Positions 21,008 to 32,338 of a stretch of 64,000 bases of DNA are shown here, piece by piece. The stretch comes from Adineta ricciae. Taxonomy: Eukaryota > Rotifera > Eurotatoria > Adinetida > Adinetidae. The stretch is from contig CAJNOJ010000141.1 of NCBI GenBank assembly GCA_905250025.1, forward strand, positions 167,126 through 231,125, given 5' to 3'. The notes beneath the pieces are model-generated. The model was not told where the DNA came from, searched no databases, and worked only from the letters and a program-made list of their open reading frames with translations. Made by a program: the position numbers and the translations under genes. Numbering within the stretch: the stretch's first letter is position 1; each line of letters opens with the position of its first letter.

Positions 21008-21917
21008 AGCCAGAAATGGAACTCAATGTGAGATTAACACCGAGATAAATCACACCATATGTATAACTCCTGTAATCTGTGACAGCACGTCGAAAACCAG
21101 ACCATTGAAACTTTTTCTTGTGTGATTGATTGTGCTGATCAGCAGCAAGACGTGCAACGGCGAGTTCTTGTTCTTCTTCGGTCAAATATTTGCTTGTTTC
21201 AGGTCGATTGGGCAAGAAGAAAAAGATGAGTACGGATAGTGCGATGGTAGGTAAGCCTTCTACCAGAAAGAGAATTCTCCACGTTGCTCCGATGCTGGAG
21301 CCTTTTATAAATGACACTCCATAAGCAATGAGTCCACCGAATGCCCCGGCTAGTGCACCGCATCCGATGAAAAGAGCATTACGAAGAGCAATTTCATCTC
21401 GTTTGTACCAGATAGAGTAATATAGGGGTACAACTGGGCCAAAGCACGCTTCACCAATGCCAATGAAGAGACGACAAACAACAATGCCAGCAAAATTGAA
21501 GACGGCTGCTTGAAGAGACGAAGCAACTCCCCAAATCAAAGCAGCTATAGCTATAGCAATCGATGGTTGCAGTATCTTGGCCATAATGTTGCCAGGAACA
21601 TTGAATGTAATGTACGCAATATAAAAGCAAGTGAGAGCAATGGAATACTTTGTATCCGAGTCGTCCATGATGTCGGACTTTAGTCCTTGGAGTTTGGCAT
21701 TGCCCATATTGCCACGGTCAAGATGAGCGCACAGGTAGAGAAGTGTTGTGAGAGGAAGGATAAGTATATCCAGTTTTCGCTTTAGCTTTCGTTCCAAAAT
21801 CTTCTGGCTATCACCCTGCTTTATAGTAGGGTCCACTACTTCAACACTGATATGTGATGTATGTGGAGCATGTGGAGATGCAGGCGTTGAGGAAGAATCC
21901 TTTTTTTCAGCAGTCAT
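21008..21917 (-). CDS. MFS transporter, copy 2, cut by assembly gap
   Basis: The N-terminal 303 residues or so of the fungal-type transporter annotated at 6602-8092, almost identical, with three extra residues near position 17 (PHAPHTSH for PHTSH) from a 9-bp duplication. The reading frame is intact up to the gap. The missing C-terminal part is an assembly loss, not a biological truncation. Confidence 0.85.
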
Positions 21918-22455
21918 GATATCTGAAATTGAAGAGGAGCAACAATTAGACCTGTATGTGAGTGAACATTATTCACATCATCGATTTTCTAGTTCATTAT
22001 ACTCAAGCATGCGCAGTCAATATTTTCCGTCCTGCATACGTCGATATCGGTCGAAATACTTGCATTACTCCTGCCGATACTTTATTTATTGACTTGTATT
22101 ACATTTCCATTTTAACTTTAGATATATGTTTTTTTTAATGTAGTCATTCGTCTTTTATCATTTTAATACACAGAATCCGAGAGACACATGTTCTGTTTGA
22201 TTAACATATAATTGTATGGAAGGATATTCTTGACACGAATGATAATCAATTATGTTTATGATTAAAGTCCATAGCTAAGCAAACAAAACCTAGAAATAGT
22301 AAAGTCTTCACCTATACAGATTCCATATCTATTTCTATTGTTCAATCACGAAAACAATGTCAAACATGTCCTTTTTAAGATATGTGTTGTTTATTGAGAT
22401 GTCGTTGAAAAAGAGCTTTATAGATTGACTCTGCATCGTTGACGCTGAGGAACGC

Positions 22456-22480
22456 AGGGTGTGGGTGAGGGTGTGAGGGA
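22456..22480 (+). repeat. Telomere-like repeat, left arm, copy 2
   Basis: AGGGTGTGGGTGAGGGTGTG then AGGGA. Counterpart of 8696-8720, closer to the TGTGGG unit. Confidence 0.55.
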
Positions 22481-23798
22481 GTGCTTCTTTGCGTTTAGAG
22501 ACATCTCCACCGCACGCTATCTCTGAAACATGAAATAAATCATAGACTAAATTCTGCTTTTCAGTCGAAACTTAGAACAATCATGAACTTTCTGCAAAAT
22601 CATTGAAAACAGAGTACTGATTTAGGGTATTCTACTACTTGCCAGTGCTTACAAGATATAAATAGTGCGAGTCCAACCGATTTTTAACGTTTTTACAAAT
22701 ACATTTGTTTCACTCAACATTGATGCTGCTTGGGGCGCAAATATGCAGACGGAGTTCCACGGATGAATGCCATGAAATGCAGTTTCAATGTTGAAAAAAT
22801 TGATTTTGTTCGTTGAACTTATACCGTGATGTGTCAGTTGCGGAGCAAAAATATAAACAAAAAAATGACTTGTTCTCCCCTATCTGAAAAGCAAAATGGA
22901 TTTCTCTAAGCGATCAAAGTTGAAAAAAACAGTGAAACAAACCTTATCAGGTATGAATTACGCCCTTACCTGCATGTGCTGTGTGGTATAATTTTGTCCG
23001 TTCGGTTGTTGACATTTAATGTGTTTGCCTTGCATATTTATATTACCTGACGGTGTACTTCTACAGTTAGTTCAGATGTACTTTCGATTCAGTTCAGATG
23101 TACCTTCGATTCAGTTCAAGTGTACTTTCATATTATTTATTCTTTCGTCCTTCTTGCTTAACGAGTACGTAAACATGCGTTTTATTTTGGTAGAGTGAGA
23201 TTTGAGAGAAAGACGTAAAAGCGCGGCGTAATTTTGTCAGTACATACCTCTCTCTGATGGGAAAATGATCAAACCCATTCGAATTACTCGATAATTACAT
23301 TCCTCTATTTTGGCTCAGACGACAAGATGATTGGTTACAAACAATAAGCCCAAAAGTGTGCTCTGTAAGAAATGTGTACAACAAACTAATGTAAACATCG
23401 ATGCCACTTGCTACTTAGTACGCACAAAATAAGTATATTAAACGGCCAATCGATGTGTCGCATCGTTCACCAAAATAACTACTGACAAGTTAATCCAGTT
23501 GTGATAGATGCTGTTTTCAGCAATGCATCTCATCAACATGTTACTCGAGCAGTAGAGTCGATGGCTCGTCAAAACAATCTTCTATAGTTTTTATCTCAAA
23601 AAGAAATATGTGCTTGTGTTTTCCTTACGCATGACGTAAAATTTGCCTGAAATATTCTCGAGGGTGGATTTTAGAATAACTTCATACGAAACCGTGATCA
23701 TCTACCAATAGCCTTGAAGCACAATTACTGGTAATGTGTGTTCGAATGTAAGCCCATTATTTCTGTAGAAATTTTCTTTGTTGTGGGCAACCTCATCC
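22481..23798. other. Non-coding interval, copy 2
   Basis: Counterpart of 8721-9955, with the same TATA-like box (near 22656). It has an additional segment of about 85 bp around 22545-22630. No gene recognised. Confidence 0.4.
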
Positions 23799-23821
23799 TC
23801 TCACCGCCACATGCACACCCT
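23799..23821 (-). repeat. Weak telomere-like tract, right arm, copy 2
   Basis: TCTCACCGCCACATGCACACCC: a short degenerate form of the tract at 9956-9987. In this haplotype it lies just downstream of the TRPM stop. Confidence 0.4.
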
Positions 23822-23848
23822 AAACCAATTTACAAACTAGATGAGTTT

Positions 23849-26800
23849 TCAAACGGTTCTCCTGTCATGTCTTTTTCGCCATAGCCATTTCGATATAAGT
23901 TCACGCAGGTCAATCGAAAGCGTCTGATAGATTATTACTCTGATCATTTTTGGAACTATTCGAATTACTTCTCGATCAGAATGACTCGGAGACATTATGT
24001 GCTGCTGATAGATACAATCATCGAATTCAACACCATCATCAACAAGTAATACAGAAGCTCCGAGTGAATGACTATGCATATTTATGAAACGACTAATCTT
24101 TGCTTCTTTTGTATTACAAATTACATTCCACGGCACTTCGTCATTCCGAAGTCTTCGAAAACGAAAAATTCTAAAAAGTACGCTGGATTATAACTGAAAC
24201 ATGAAGTTATAATCATAGACGATCTGATTGAAGTGTGATCATTGGTCAAGCGAACACCGACTCCTTCGCCGGATCCTTAAGATATGAGTAATTAATTTGA
24301 ATTGGATCGTAATAGAGTTTCCATTAGTAAATGTTGTGAAGCGATGACCTTGAAAAACGAAAACTTTGACAAGATATTTAATTAAAACAGCAACATTCTC
24401 ACTTTATTCATATCTTGTTGTATTCCGCTGACTGTTCTTTTCAACATAATTACATCGTCGGATTCCATTGGCAGTGAATGTTCATTGATGCTATTTGATG
24501 TATTGTCAGCTATACCGTTGTCCTGCGATGAGGTATTGCGCTTTTTGCTCCGCTCCGAGATCAATCGAGCATAAGTATACGTAACAGTGCTTTCAAAGAT
24601 GTCCCAATGTCTATCAGTTGCACTATCGACTTTTGGAATCATTTCTAGGGAAAAGTTGGTAAGTACTCTTCAAACAAAAAGGAAAAATAACTCACTACTT
24701 ACTAAAAACGGGAATCCAACACGTTGACCGACTTCGATTCTGAGTGAAAATCGAACAGCATTTGCTTATCATCTCACAGGTGAATCGAATAGTATATGGA
24801 ATTAAACTGAATGGTGGATAAGCAAGAACTGGACGTGAAAAATATTCTTGAACAGTTATATATCGATGATAATCCCATTTTAACTCTGTATTTTGCTTAT
24901 CTTTGTCACTACAGTTAACAAACAATACAAATTTTCTCAAGAAAGTTGATACTCACTCGAAAACTTGAATAAATGAATACGCCAGCCACACAGTTATGAA
25001 TAATAGATGAAAATAAAGGAGAACTTGACTCGTTGTTGCTTCCACAAAAGCTCTATCATGAGAAATTTTTGTAGAAATAGACCAAGATGGAATATAGAAA
25101 ATACATTTGGCAATATTATGAACAGTGCTGTAAACCGCTCTGTCGAAAACTAACGGACGAGAAGCGCCAACAGTTATGAATATCAGAAATACGAAGGCAA
25201 AGACATGGCGAAGCTGTAAACAGATCACTAACCGTTATAAAATGATTTGAAAATGACATTTGAGACTAACCCTATCTTCAAGCATAAACAGTTTCGGTGT
25301 AAAAGCAAATTTTAGCAAATGAAGATACCAAAGTTCCAGATCAAGAATTAAAATAAATCTATAGCAAACAGCGTTCACAATAAGTCAAAAACAAAATATC
25401 CATAAACCTAGCTGATTGAAGAATGATATCATCGTTTTCCGAAGCGAATCGAAGACCAACGCCGACATAATAGAGAATATAAGGTAACACAGCTGAAAAT
25501 CCTGTAAACCATGTTTGAAACATGTGCGTCCGCTGTATCTTTAGACGAACTCAAGATCATCTCAAGTGAAACTGCAAACATTTTCTCTTACTTCTATGAT
25601 ACTTTCGCATAACATCGTCGTAACTGTAAGAGTAACATAGATTTCCATCCAATGAATTTTCGATACTATGCATTTCTCAACCATATGAGTGAAGATGAAT
25701 AAAAATGCAAGATAGCTGATCTACATACAAATGAAATCAAGTTTGAATGTTTGAGAAACATGAGAGGAATATTTACGAAATGGTAGAACATTTTCACCAC
25801 AGGACTCGCATGAAAATATCGCAGGCGTGTCGAATATTTGCAGCATAAACAAAACTTTGAAATTGGTTCATTATTGTAATAATTAATTCCTTTCGAAGAC
25901 AAATTACAACTGATTTGTTTCGAATTTCTTTCCGGTTTGCGATACTCCATCAATATCGGTGCTGGAAGACCAACAAATATTGCAGATAAAGTTAGAAAAC
26001 GTGTTGTTTTCAACTGACTATACCATGCTAATTTTAAAGCTTGATCAAAACAAGCCGTTTGGAGCATTTGTTCACATTTACTAAAGATTGCTATCTACAA
26101 AGAGCATATCTTCATCTTCTGAATTATCACACTGTTCAAATCGTTGAAGTTACCTGCGCACACGTCACATCACCAAAGATTGGTACTTTTCGAAACAGTA
26201 GTTCACATGCTGTTTTTTCATTCAATTCATAACATTTATTGATACAATTTACCGCATAGGATTCGAAATCGACTGCTTGAGCGCGTAATTTCTCTTCCAA
26301 ACAGACCACATCAGCGAATTGAGCATAATTTTTGAACACAACTGAAGCAATCAGCGAGGCACAGATGCGAGATTGAAGATGGACGAGAAGTATCTTAGCC
26401 ATGTCTGGCATATTCATAAAAACGGACCATAAGAAAAGATCTCGCAGCATTTCATCCTTTCCATACATTCTCGTCTTGCCGTGAAAGCGAATATCCATTC
26501 GACGAAGAAATGTTTCAGTAAATTCGTGATAGATATGTTCTGTAAGATTGAACATCTCCTTAACATTTACTTCAGAGTGGTTATACAATTCTTTGATAAT
26601 CTGTTCCCATTCCGAATGACTTCTTGTCTTTGTTAAGTTACGCGGATCGAAACCAGCAGTTAAGAAAACATCAACAAATGTCAACCGATTATGCTCAAGA
26701 CATTTCTTGAATAAATCATTCTCCCACACCCTATATGTCTAAAAATCAAAATTCGACGAGTGAATTTTAGAATCCAGTCTACCTCGATCATGTTCGATTG

Positions 26801-28422
26801 CGTGTTGTATATTTCGTCTTGCCATCTTTGTAAGATTGGTATTACTCCATCGATATAGTCCCATTTGAATGCTAAATCAAGTAGTTTATTTTCATGTAGA
26901 GAACGGCGAACTTCTGGCGAGTCATTATTGGGATTATTCACTTCGGGTTTACCGATTTTCTTGGCTATAAAAGTCGAAAGTAGAATAAAAACATGTTTTT
27001 TTTTCGCTAATACCTGATAAAATCGCGTTGAAAATTGTTTTTCTCAATGAGTCACCACGTTCGAAGCAAAATATACTGAATAAATGTCGATATCGATTAT
27101 CGAGTATCTCATCAATTCGATCAAGCACATCAATCACTTCTCGATCGATGTAATTAGGAAAGTAAGAATCGAAAAATGTTCGAGTTTCCTCGGTAGTTGG
27201 ATTCCAATGCTTATTCCATGTAGCATCCGAAGTCAATTCAAGTAATGAAACTAACATATCTGTTAATCGGCCGCTTCCCTACATATATAAACATGAAATT
27301 AATCAACATATACTGGAATTGAACACTTACCCGAATAAGTACGATTGAACGCTGGTCTTTGATACTGTTCTCCAGAACTTCAAGTTCAGTTAGATCGCCT
27401 CCAAACATAATCGTGATTGCATAACCTTCAAAACAATTCTTATTCATAGAGGAATTTTCAAGAGAAGAATGACGATATACATGTGGGATCGTTACAAATC
27501 GCGCCAATGAACGCGTCTCGATTAGCATCGGAGGGATGTCCAATTAGTCGACCATCGTCGAATAGAATGCAATGTGAATGGCTGTCTTCGATTCTGTTTT
27601 CGTTCATTTTGTTCCGTGAAGGAATTTGTTGTCGAAGGAGTTGTTCTGGATAGCCCTAGAGAGAAAAATCGGAATTTTTCAAGCAAACAAATACTTCTCA
27701 ATTCACATTTGTCGCCTTTTTAAGATCCTGTCGAGCTTCTTCGCTCAACAAACCCCACATGGTCAATCCAATACATATGATTCTCTTGGAATAATTGTGA
27801 ACTATGCGGTAATGTGAGATTCCTTCGCCAATATGTTTTGATATACCGGTATCGGTACCATCAGTGAGTATCCATGCATCTATAAAAATCTATAAAATGA
27901 CGAATAACATTGATCAATAGAAATTTTACTAGTTTTAACGGCAATATCGATGATATCTTTGACAATTTCAGTTTTCAATTGTTCTTTTAAAAGAAAGTAT
28001 CTTCGTCCTCCAGAGATGCTAAGAATCAAATCAGGTTTCTTTCCACCACAATCATCCAAAATCAATTGATACAATCCATAACTATTATCACTACTAATTT
28101 GATGGTCAAGACGAAGAAAATGACAATCATACGGTTTTAATATACCATAAACATTAACCGGAACTTGACACGACTGATTATTGCAAAATGTGGTTGGCGG
28201 AGTCCATGCTTCTCCTTTCTCTAATGTCTTCGACTGTAAACAAGCATCAGTAAGACTATGCCGACCGATCAAACGACCACAAGGACATGTTTGCTCGGGA
28301 CGATCAGCCGGTTGTTTCGATCGGCGATTGTAGATATGACACGTTCGTGAACGACAAAACGGATCATTTCGATAATGTGCAATAACTTCTAACCATGTCA
28401 AAAGACGAGTTTTTTTATTCAT
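23849..28422 (-). CDS. TRPM-family cation channel, copy 2, longer tail
   Basis: Colinear with 9956-14322, with the same exons and motifs. The start is the ATG at 28422 (MNKKTRLLTW). The tail continues past RNDEVPWNVICNTKEAKI for about 75 further residues (SVLLVDDGVEFDDC, then DREVIRIVPKMIRVIIY) to a stop at 23849. No Nudix box (GX5EX7REUXEEXGU) is visible, so the NUDT9-like domain of TRPM2 is reduced to its linker. Between the C-terminal helix region and the coiled coil this copy has an extra stretch of about 12 residues (around 24500-24535). This is likely the fuller allele. Confidence 0.85.
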
Positions 28423-28769
28423 TGCGTCAAAATTAATCGATGATACTATAATTGACTATACAAGTTATCGTCGATACCTACTTGATCGTCAGGTTGATAT
28501 TACATCCAGTTAACATATACAACCAATCATGCATGTCCATATGTGAAGAAACAAGAAGAGAAAATGTTTAATTGACAACCAATAACAGTCATTAATTTGA
28601 AGGTAGTATATTTTGATAAACATACAGAATTGCAAAGAAACGTGTCAAGACCATTCGAACACAGGAGAGGTGTTGAATGAGTCATGATTATAACCTTGTG
28701 GTGTTTCTTTCTCTTTCATCTTATCGACATAAATGCACAATGCGAGCACGTTGCTGACAGTTATTTTCG
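28423..28769. promoter_or_regulatory. Divergent intergenic region, copy 2
   Basis: Counterpart of 14323-14667. A TGA at about 28757 closes the upstream extension of the GNAT frame and so supports the downstream ATG as the real start. Confidence 0.4.
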
Positions 28770-29472
28770 ATGGCAAATACTATTGAAGACGATGGAACTT
28801 ACTCGTACGAAGTTCTACTCGAGAAAGATTTAGAGGAAGTAGCTCGACTGCTTGCGCGTACGTTCACAGAAGGAAATCCACTCGAGATTTACTTGAAAAC
28901 AGCATACGAACAGTTCTATCCTTATGCACTAGCAGTTTCAAAGGCTATTCTACAAGATCAACTTTCCATCATCGCAGTGCACAAACAAACAAGAGAAATC
29001 CATGGTATTGTACAAGCAGCCGATGCCAAGACGATGGCAAAGCAGAATTTCGAAGATGTTGATCCTTCCATAGATACATTGAGAGCCTTGCAAGAAATAG
29101 AAGAACATTTTATGAATCAATACGGTGAATTCAACGAGAATGATTTAGTACAAATATTAATGGTAGGAATTCGACAAGATTGTAGTGGAAAAGGTGAGAT
29201 TGAGAAAGATTTTTCGATTGGAATTACTTTTCTGAGGCTTCATAGGACTTGCGACGAAACTTCATGAGATTCTGTTCGCTCGTTGTCGTCAACATGCTTT
29301 TCGACATGTTTTTGTTGAAGTTGCAAATCCAGCGACACATTATATTTATACAAAGAAACTAAACGGAAAAGAATTTGCATCGACTTCTTTAGCAACATTC
29401 GTCTCGAATGACGGTCGAAGACCATTTGAACATTTTGATGGCAAAATACAGTTAATCGTTTTTGATCTCTAG
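28770..29472 (+). CDS. GNAT-family N-acetyltransferase, copy 2
   Basis: Exons 28770-29193 and 29246-29472 with a 52-bp intron in the same place as copy 1. All GNAT motifs are kept. There are about ten amino-acid differences from copy 1, mostly in the N-terminal and middle parts. Intact. Confidence 0.82.
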
Positions 29473-30019
29473 AAGAATAAGAGAATTTTGTTTACCAGAT
29501 CCATTCTGACCTTATTGAAAACAATTTCATCTTTGTAATTATATTATCGTCCATTTATTTAAAATACCAAATATTTCATTTGAAATAAATACAAATAGAA
29601 ACTATTCGAGAATCGTAAATACAACGAGAAGATGAAATCAGATGCTGTAAACTTGAAAAAATTCGTGATCGATCCTACCGATGATTTTGCTGCGTCCAGA
29701 ACCTTCTCGATGTGTACAACAGATGTGTTCGATACACTTGTTTACATCTACCTTTTTGCCCGATCTGTTAATATATTATCTTGCATCTAAATTCGTTTTT
29801 ATATCGTCCGAATCGGTTGCATCACTATAACACTTGCTCTGTCGTCAATTTCATCGATATTTGTTCGACAATACTATTCAAAGATACACATTCGATCAAA
29901 TTTAATGTAATGAATTCATTCATTTATATATGGAATCAGCAAATCATCTTTATTCAAACGTGATTTGCTTCACGAAAAGTAATATGAAATTCTGTTTTTA
30001 ATCATGAACGATTGTTATA
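29473..30019. other. Spacer, no gene seen
   Basis: 3' flank of GNAT, AT-rich. The part from about 29884 onward is deleted in the other copy. Confidence 0.45.
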
Positions 30020-30029
30020 TATTTTCTCT

Positions 30030-30490
30030 AGATCAAAAGACTGAACTTATGCTACACACTGCCTAATGGCAATCTGACTCTTGAACAACGGCAGTTTTGC
30101 AAAGATAATGGTTTTATTCTCATTCAAAAACTGATTTCATCGGTAGATGAGTTTATGATAACTCAATATTCGATTTAGAAAACCGATTTGACGATGTATG
30201 CGCAGCAAAGCTTCATGTACCGGGTTTGATAGTGATCAAGGATGTAGTTTATACCAAATCACAATCAAATATTGAATAAAGAACTGTCACTCGTATTCAA
30301 GATTTCACATTGGGCGATGAATTCTTCGAATGCTATTGTTTATACTTGAACCTGTCCAATATATTGAGAACTTCATTGGTAAAATATTTCGTGGTATATA
30401 AATGTTTTTGTCTGTTCAAGGTTATCAACAAACCGCCGGATGTTAGACAGAGAACGACACGGATATCCAAAATGGGAGGTAATATAGTCT
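30030..30490 (+). pseudogene. Phytanoyl-CoA dioxygenase (PhyH) relic, copy 2
   Basis: Reads LPNGNLTLEQRQFCKDNGFI, then NRFDDVCAAKLHVPGLIVIK, then a damaged DEFFECYCLYLNLSNIL and INKPPDV. This is the order of N-terminal PhyH motifs. In-frame stops and frame changes occur, and the HxD iron site and the catalytic half are missing. Peroxisomal-type 2-oxoglutarate dioxygenase function is certainly lost. Confidence 0.7.
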
Positions 30491-30650
30491 GAAATGATGA
30501 GTGCTCGCATTGATCGTTCATTATCTTTGATAAAGAGTGGAATCAATAAAATGTTCTACGACATTGAAAATGTCAATGCTAATCAAGATCGACGATGTAT
30601 CGAAATATGAGAAGGTAAGACTGTTACTATTTTTGTCATCCATTACTTAT

Positions 30651-30878
30651 TCACATTAGTGAAAAAAACCTAACATGCGCATATCGAAAGGTATGTGCAG
30701 ACAGTTTTTCATAAAAGACGTGTTCCAAATGATGATTTTCAAGAGCGTATGCAAGGAAATGAATTTCGAGATGCATTTCAAAAAAGAACTGACCGTCAAA
30801 ATGCAAATTTTCTAAAAGAGTCTTGATATAATGTTTTCTGCCTAGGACCTCCGGAGACATCGTTGTCGAATGGTTCAA
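30651..30878 (-). CDS. Conserved short open frame, unknown, copy 2
   Basis: Counterpart of 16217-16444, open throughout. See that entry for doubts about whether it is coding. Confidence 0.25.
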   Translation of the reverse strand: MNHSTTMSPEVLGRKHYIKTLLENLHFDGQFFFEMHLEIHFLAYALENHHLEHVFYEKLSAHTFRYAHVRFFSLM

Positions 30879-31700
30879 GGTAAACGAAGTCTTCTTTTAA
30901 CAAGAGAGTTCGGATGGCAAATATTGATTCACTAATCGACATGTTCTTCTTACACAAAAATTAAAATCCTAGTGTAGTTTAATGCATTCTCTCGCGTCAT
31001 GCTTGTTTGTCTGATCTATGGAGGGCTTACTATGAATTACTACGTATCGTGCCGTGATCTGGTCTATCTTCTAGTACACATCATATAATATGAAGAGAAA
31101 GGCATAGAGATCTCAAATAGTAAAGTTCTCTTGATTAGAAGACGTGAAATTGCTTTTTTTGTCGAAACGTTTGATTGTGTTACGCGGAACCAATATAACA
31201 AAAAAGTTCTTTTTTTTCTCCTCTTTACAACCCTTTTCTTCACGAAAGATCGATCATGAACGAGTGCGAAGCACTTTATTTTCCCTTTGGCATTGTAAAA
31301 AGCGCATCGATTCGCTGTTTCTTTTGTCTTTACTGAACATTTTTGAAAACTCTCACAAATCACGTACAGTTTCCTCTGTTATATCTATTGAACTTCTAAT
31401 AATAATTATGATTGCTAACAACCTTTGTTGACATTTTAATACTTTAAATTTACAATTAGTTTCCAACCAAACATGACATAGAAGAACTTTTTTTCCTTTT
31501 CGGTTCGCCGTCCCACGAAAGATTGATCATGTAGAAATTACAGAACTTTCTCGAATGTCATTCTGTTGATTTATTATTCAGTCACAATATTTTTAGAAAC
31601 TTCTTTTTTGTCTGAAAAGAACATGTCAAAGAAATACTGTTGGAGTTCATTGTAGGTCCGTATCTGGAAGTAATTTCCTGAATAACAGTTTTTCTCCTCG
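30879..31700. other. Spacer, no gene recognised
   Basis: Counterpart of 16445-17280, including the 60-bp identical block at 31003-31062. Confidence 0.4.
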
Positions 31701-31702
31701 CT

Positions 31703-31815
31703 CTAGCGCATATAAGTATGTATATATTCGACGATTTTCACCATTTGTATTCACAACAATCTACGACTTTTCTTCATATTACTATTAGCAATTTTAGATC
31801 GACGAAAGTAAGTTT
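31703..31815 (+). promoter_or_regulatory. Putative promoter and 5' leader exon, copy 2
   Basis: TATA-like GCGCATATAAG at about 31707, splice donor GT at 31808. A strong acceptor (polypyrimidine tract then CAG, ending 32338) follows about 530 bp later and opens the tandem-unit protein frame, which fits a leader exon plus long first intron. Confidence 0.4.
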
Positions 31816-32338
31816 TAATATGGAAAGTCAAGTATTTCTATACGAATGACCATCTTTGACTTGAAGAGAATTAACCACCGAATTACTATGAGATATTACG
31901 ATGTTTGTTAGATTGTTTTGCGATGTAAACAGTTTAGATCGAGTGATGGGCAGACATCTAATCCTTACTGTTAGTTTAGTTCTCGAACCTATCGAGTTTG
32001 GATATGTTGCGAATGGGTAGACAACCTGTCTTCATACAATCATGTTAAATTCATAGTATCACTCTCAGCTACTATTTTTCAAAGTCAAAGAAGACAAATC
32101 TAAGAACTCATCTTCTCTTTTTCATGTCAACAATACTCACTTGAATGAGATTTGTGTTACTGCATAGTTATTTTTTCTATAATTAAAATTTATGTTCTTA
32201 TTGACATTCGACGGGTAGTAACAAGAACGAGCAAGATTAATTGTAGGAAGTGCGCATACGAAAAAGAAAGAATTCTGTTTTTCTCTCATCTATTTGTAAA
32301 TATTCTTAAGAAAACGATTTCTTCTAATCTTTTTTCAG

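Larger units (their letters stand above)
21008..31970. repeat. Haplotype block A, second copy (pairs with 7192-17526)
   Basis: Colinear second copy on the same strand. It begins inside the MFS gene exactly at the gap. It carries an extra stretch of about 415 bp in the dioxygenase relic, about 85 bp near 22545 and the longer TRPM tail. Confidence 0.93.

Noticed and set aside
23849-24136. A Nudix hydrolase domain in the TRPM tail
   Set aside because: The VPW linker is present but the GX5EX7REUXEEXGU box is not seen in this or nearby exons.
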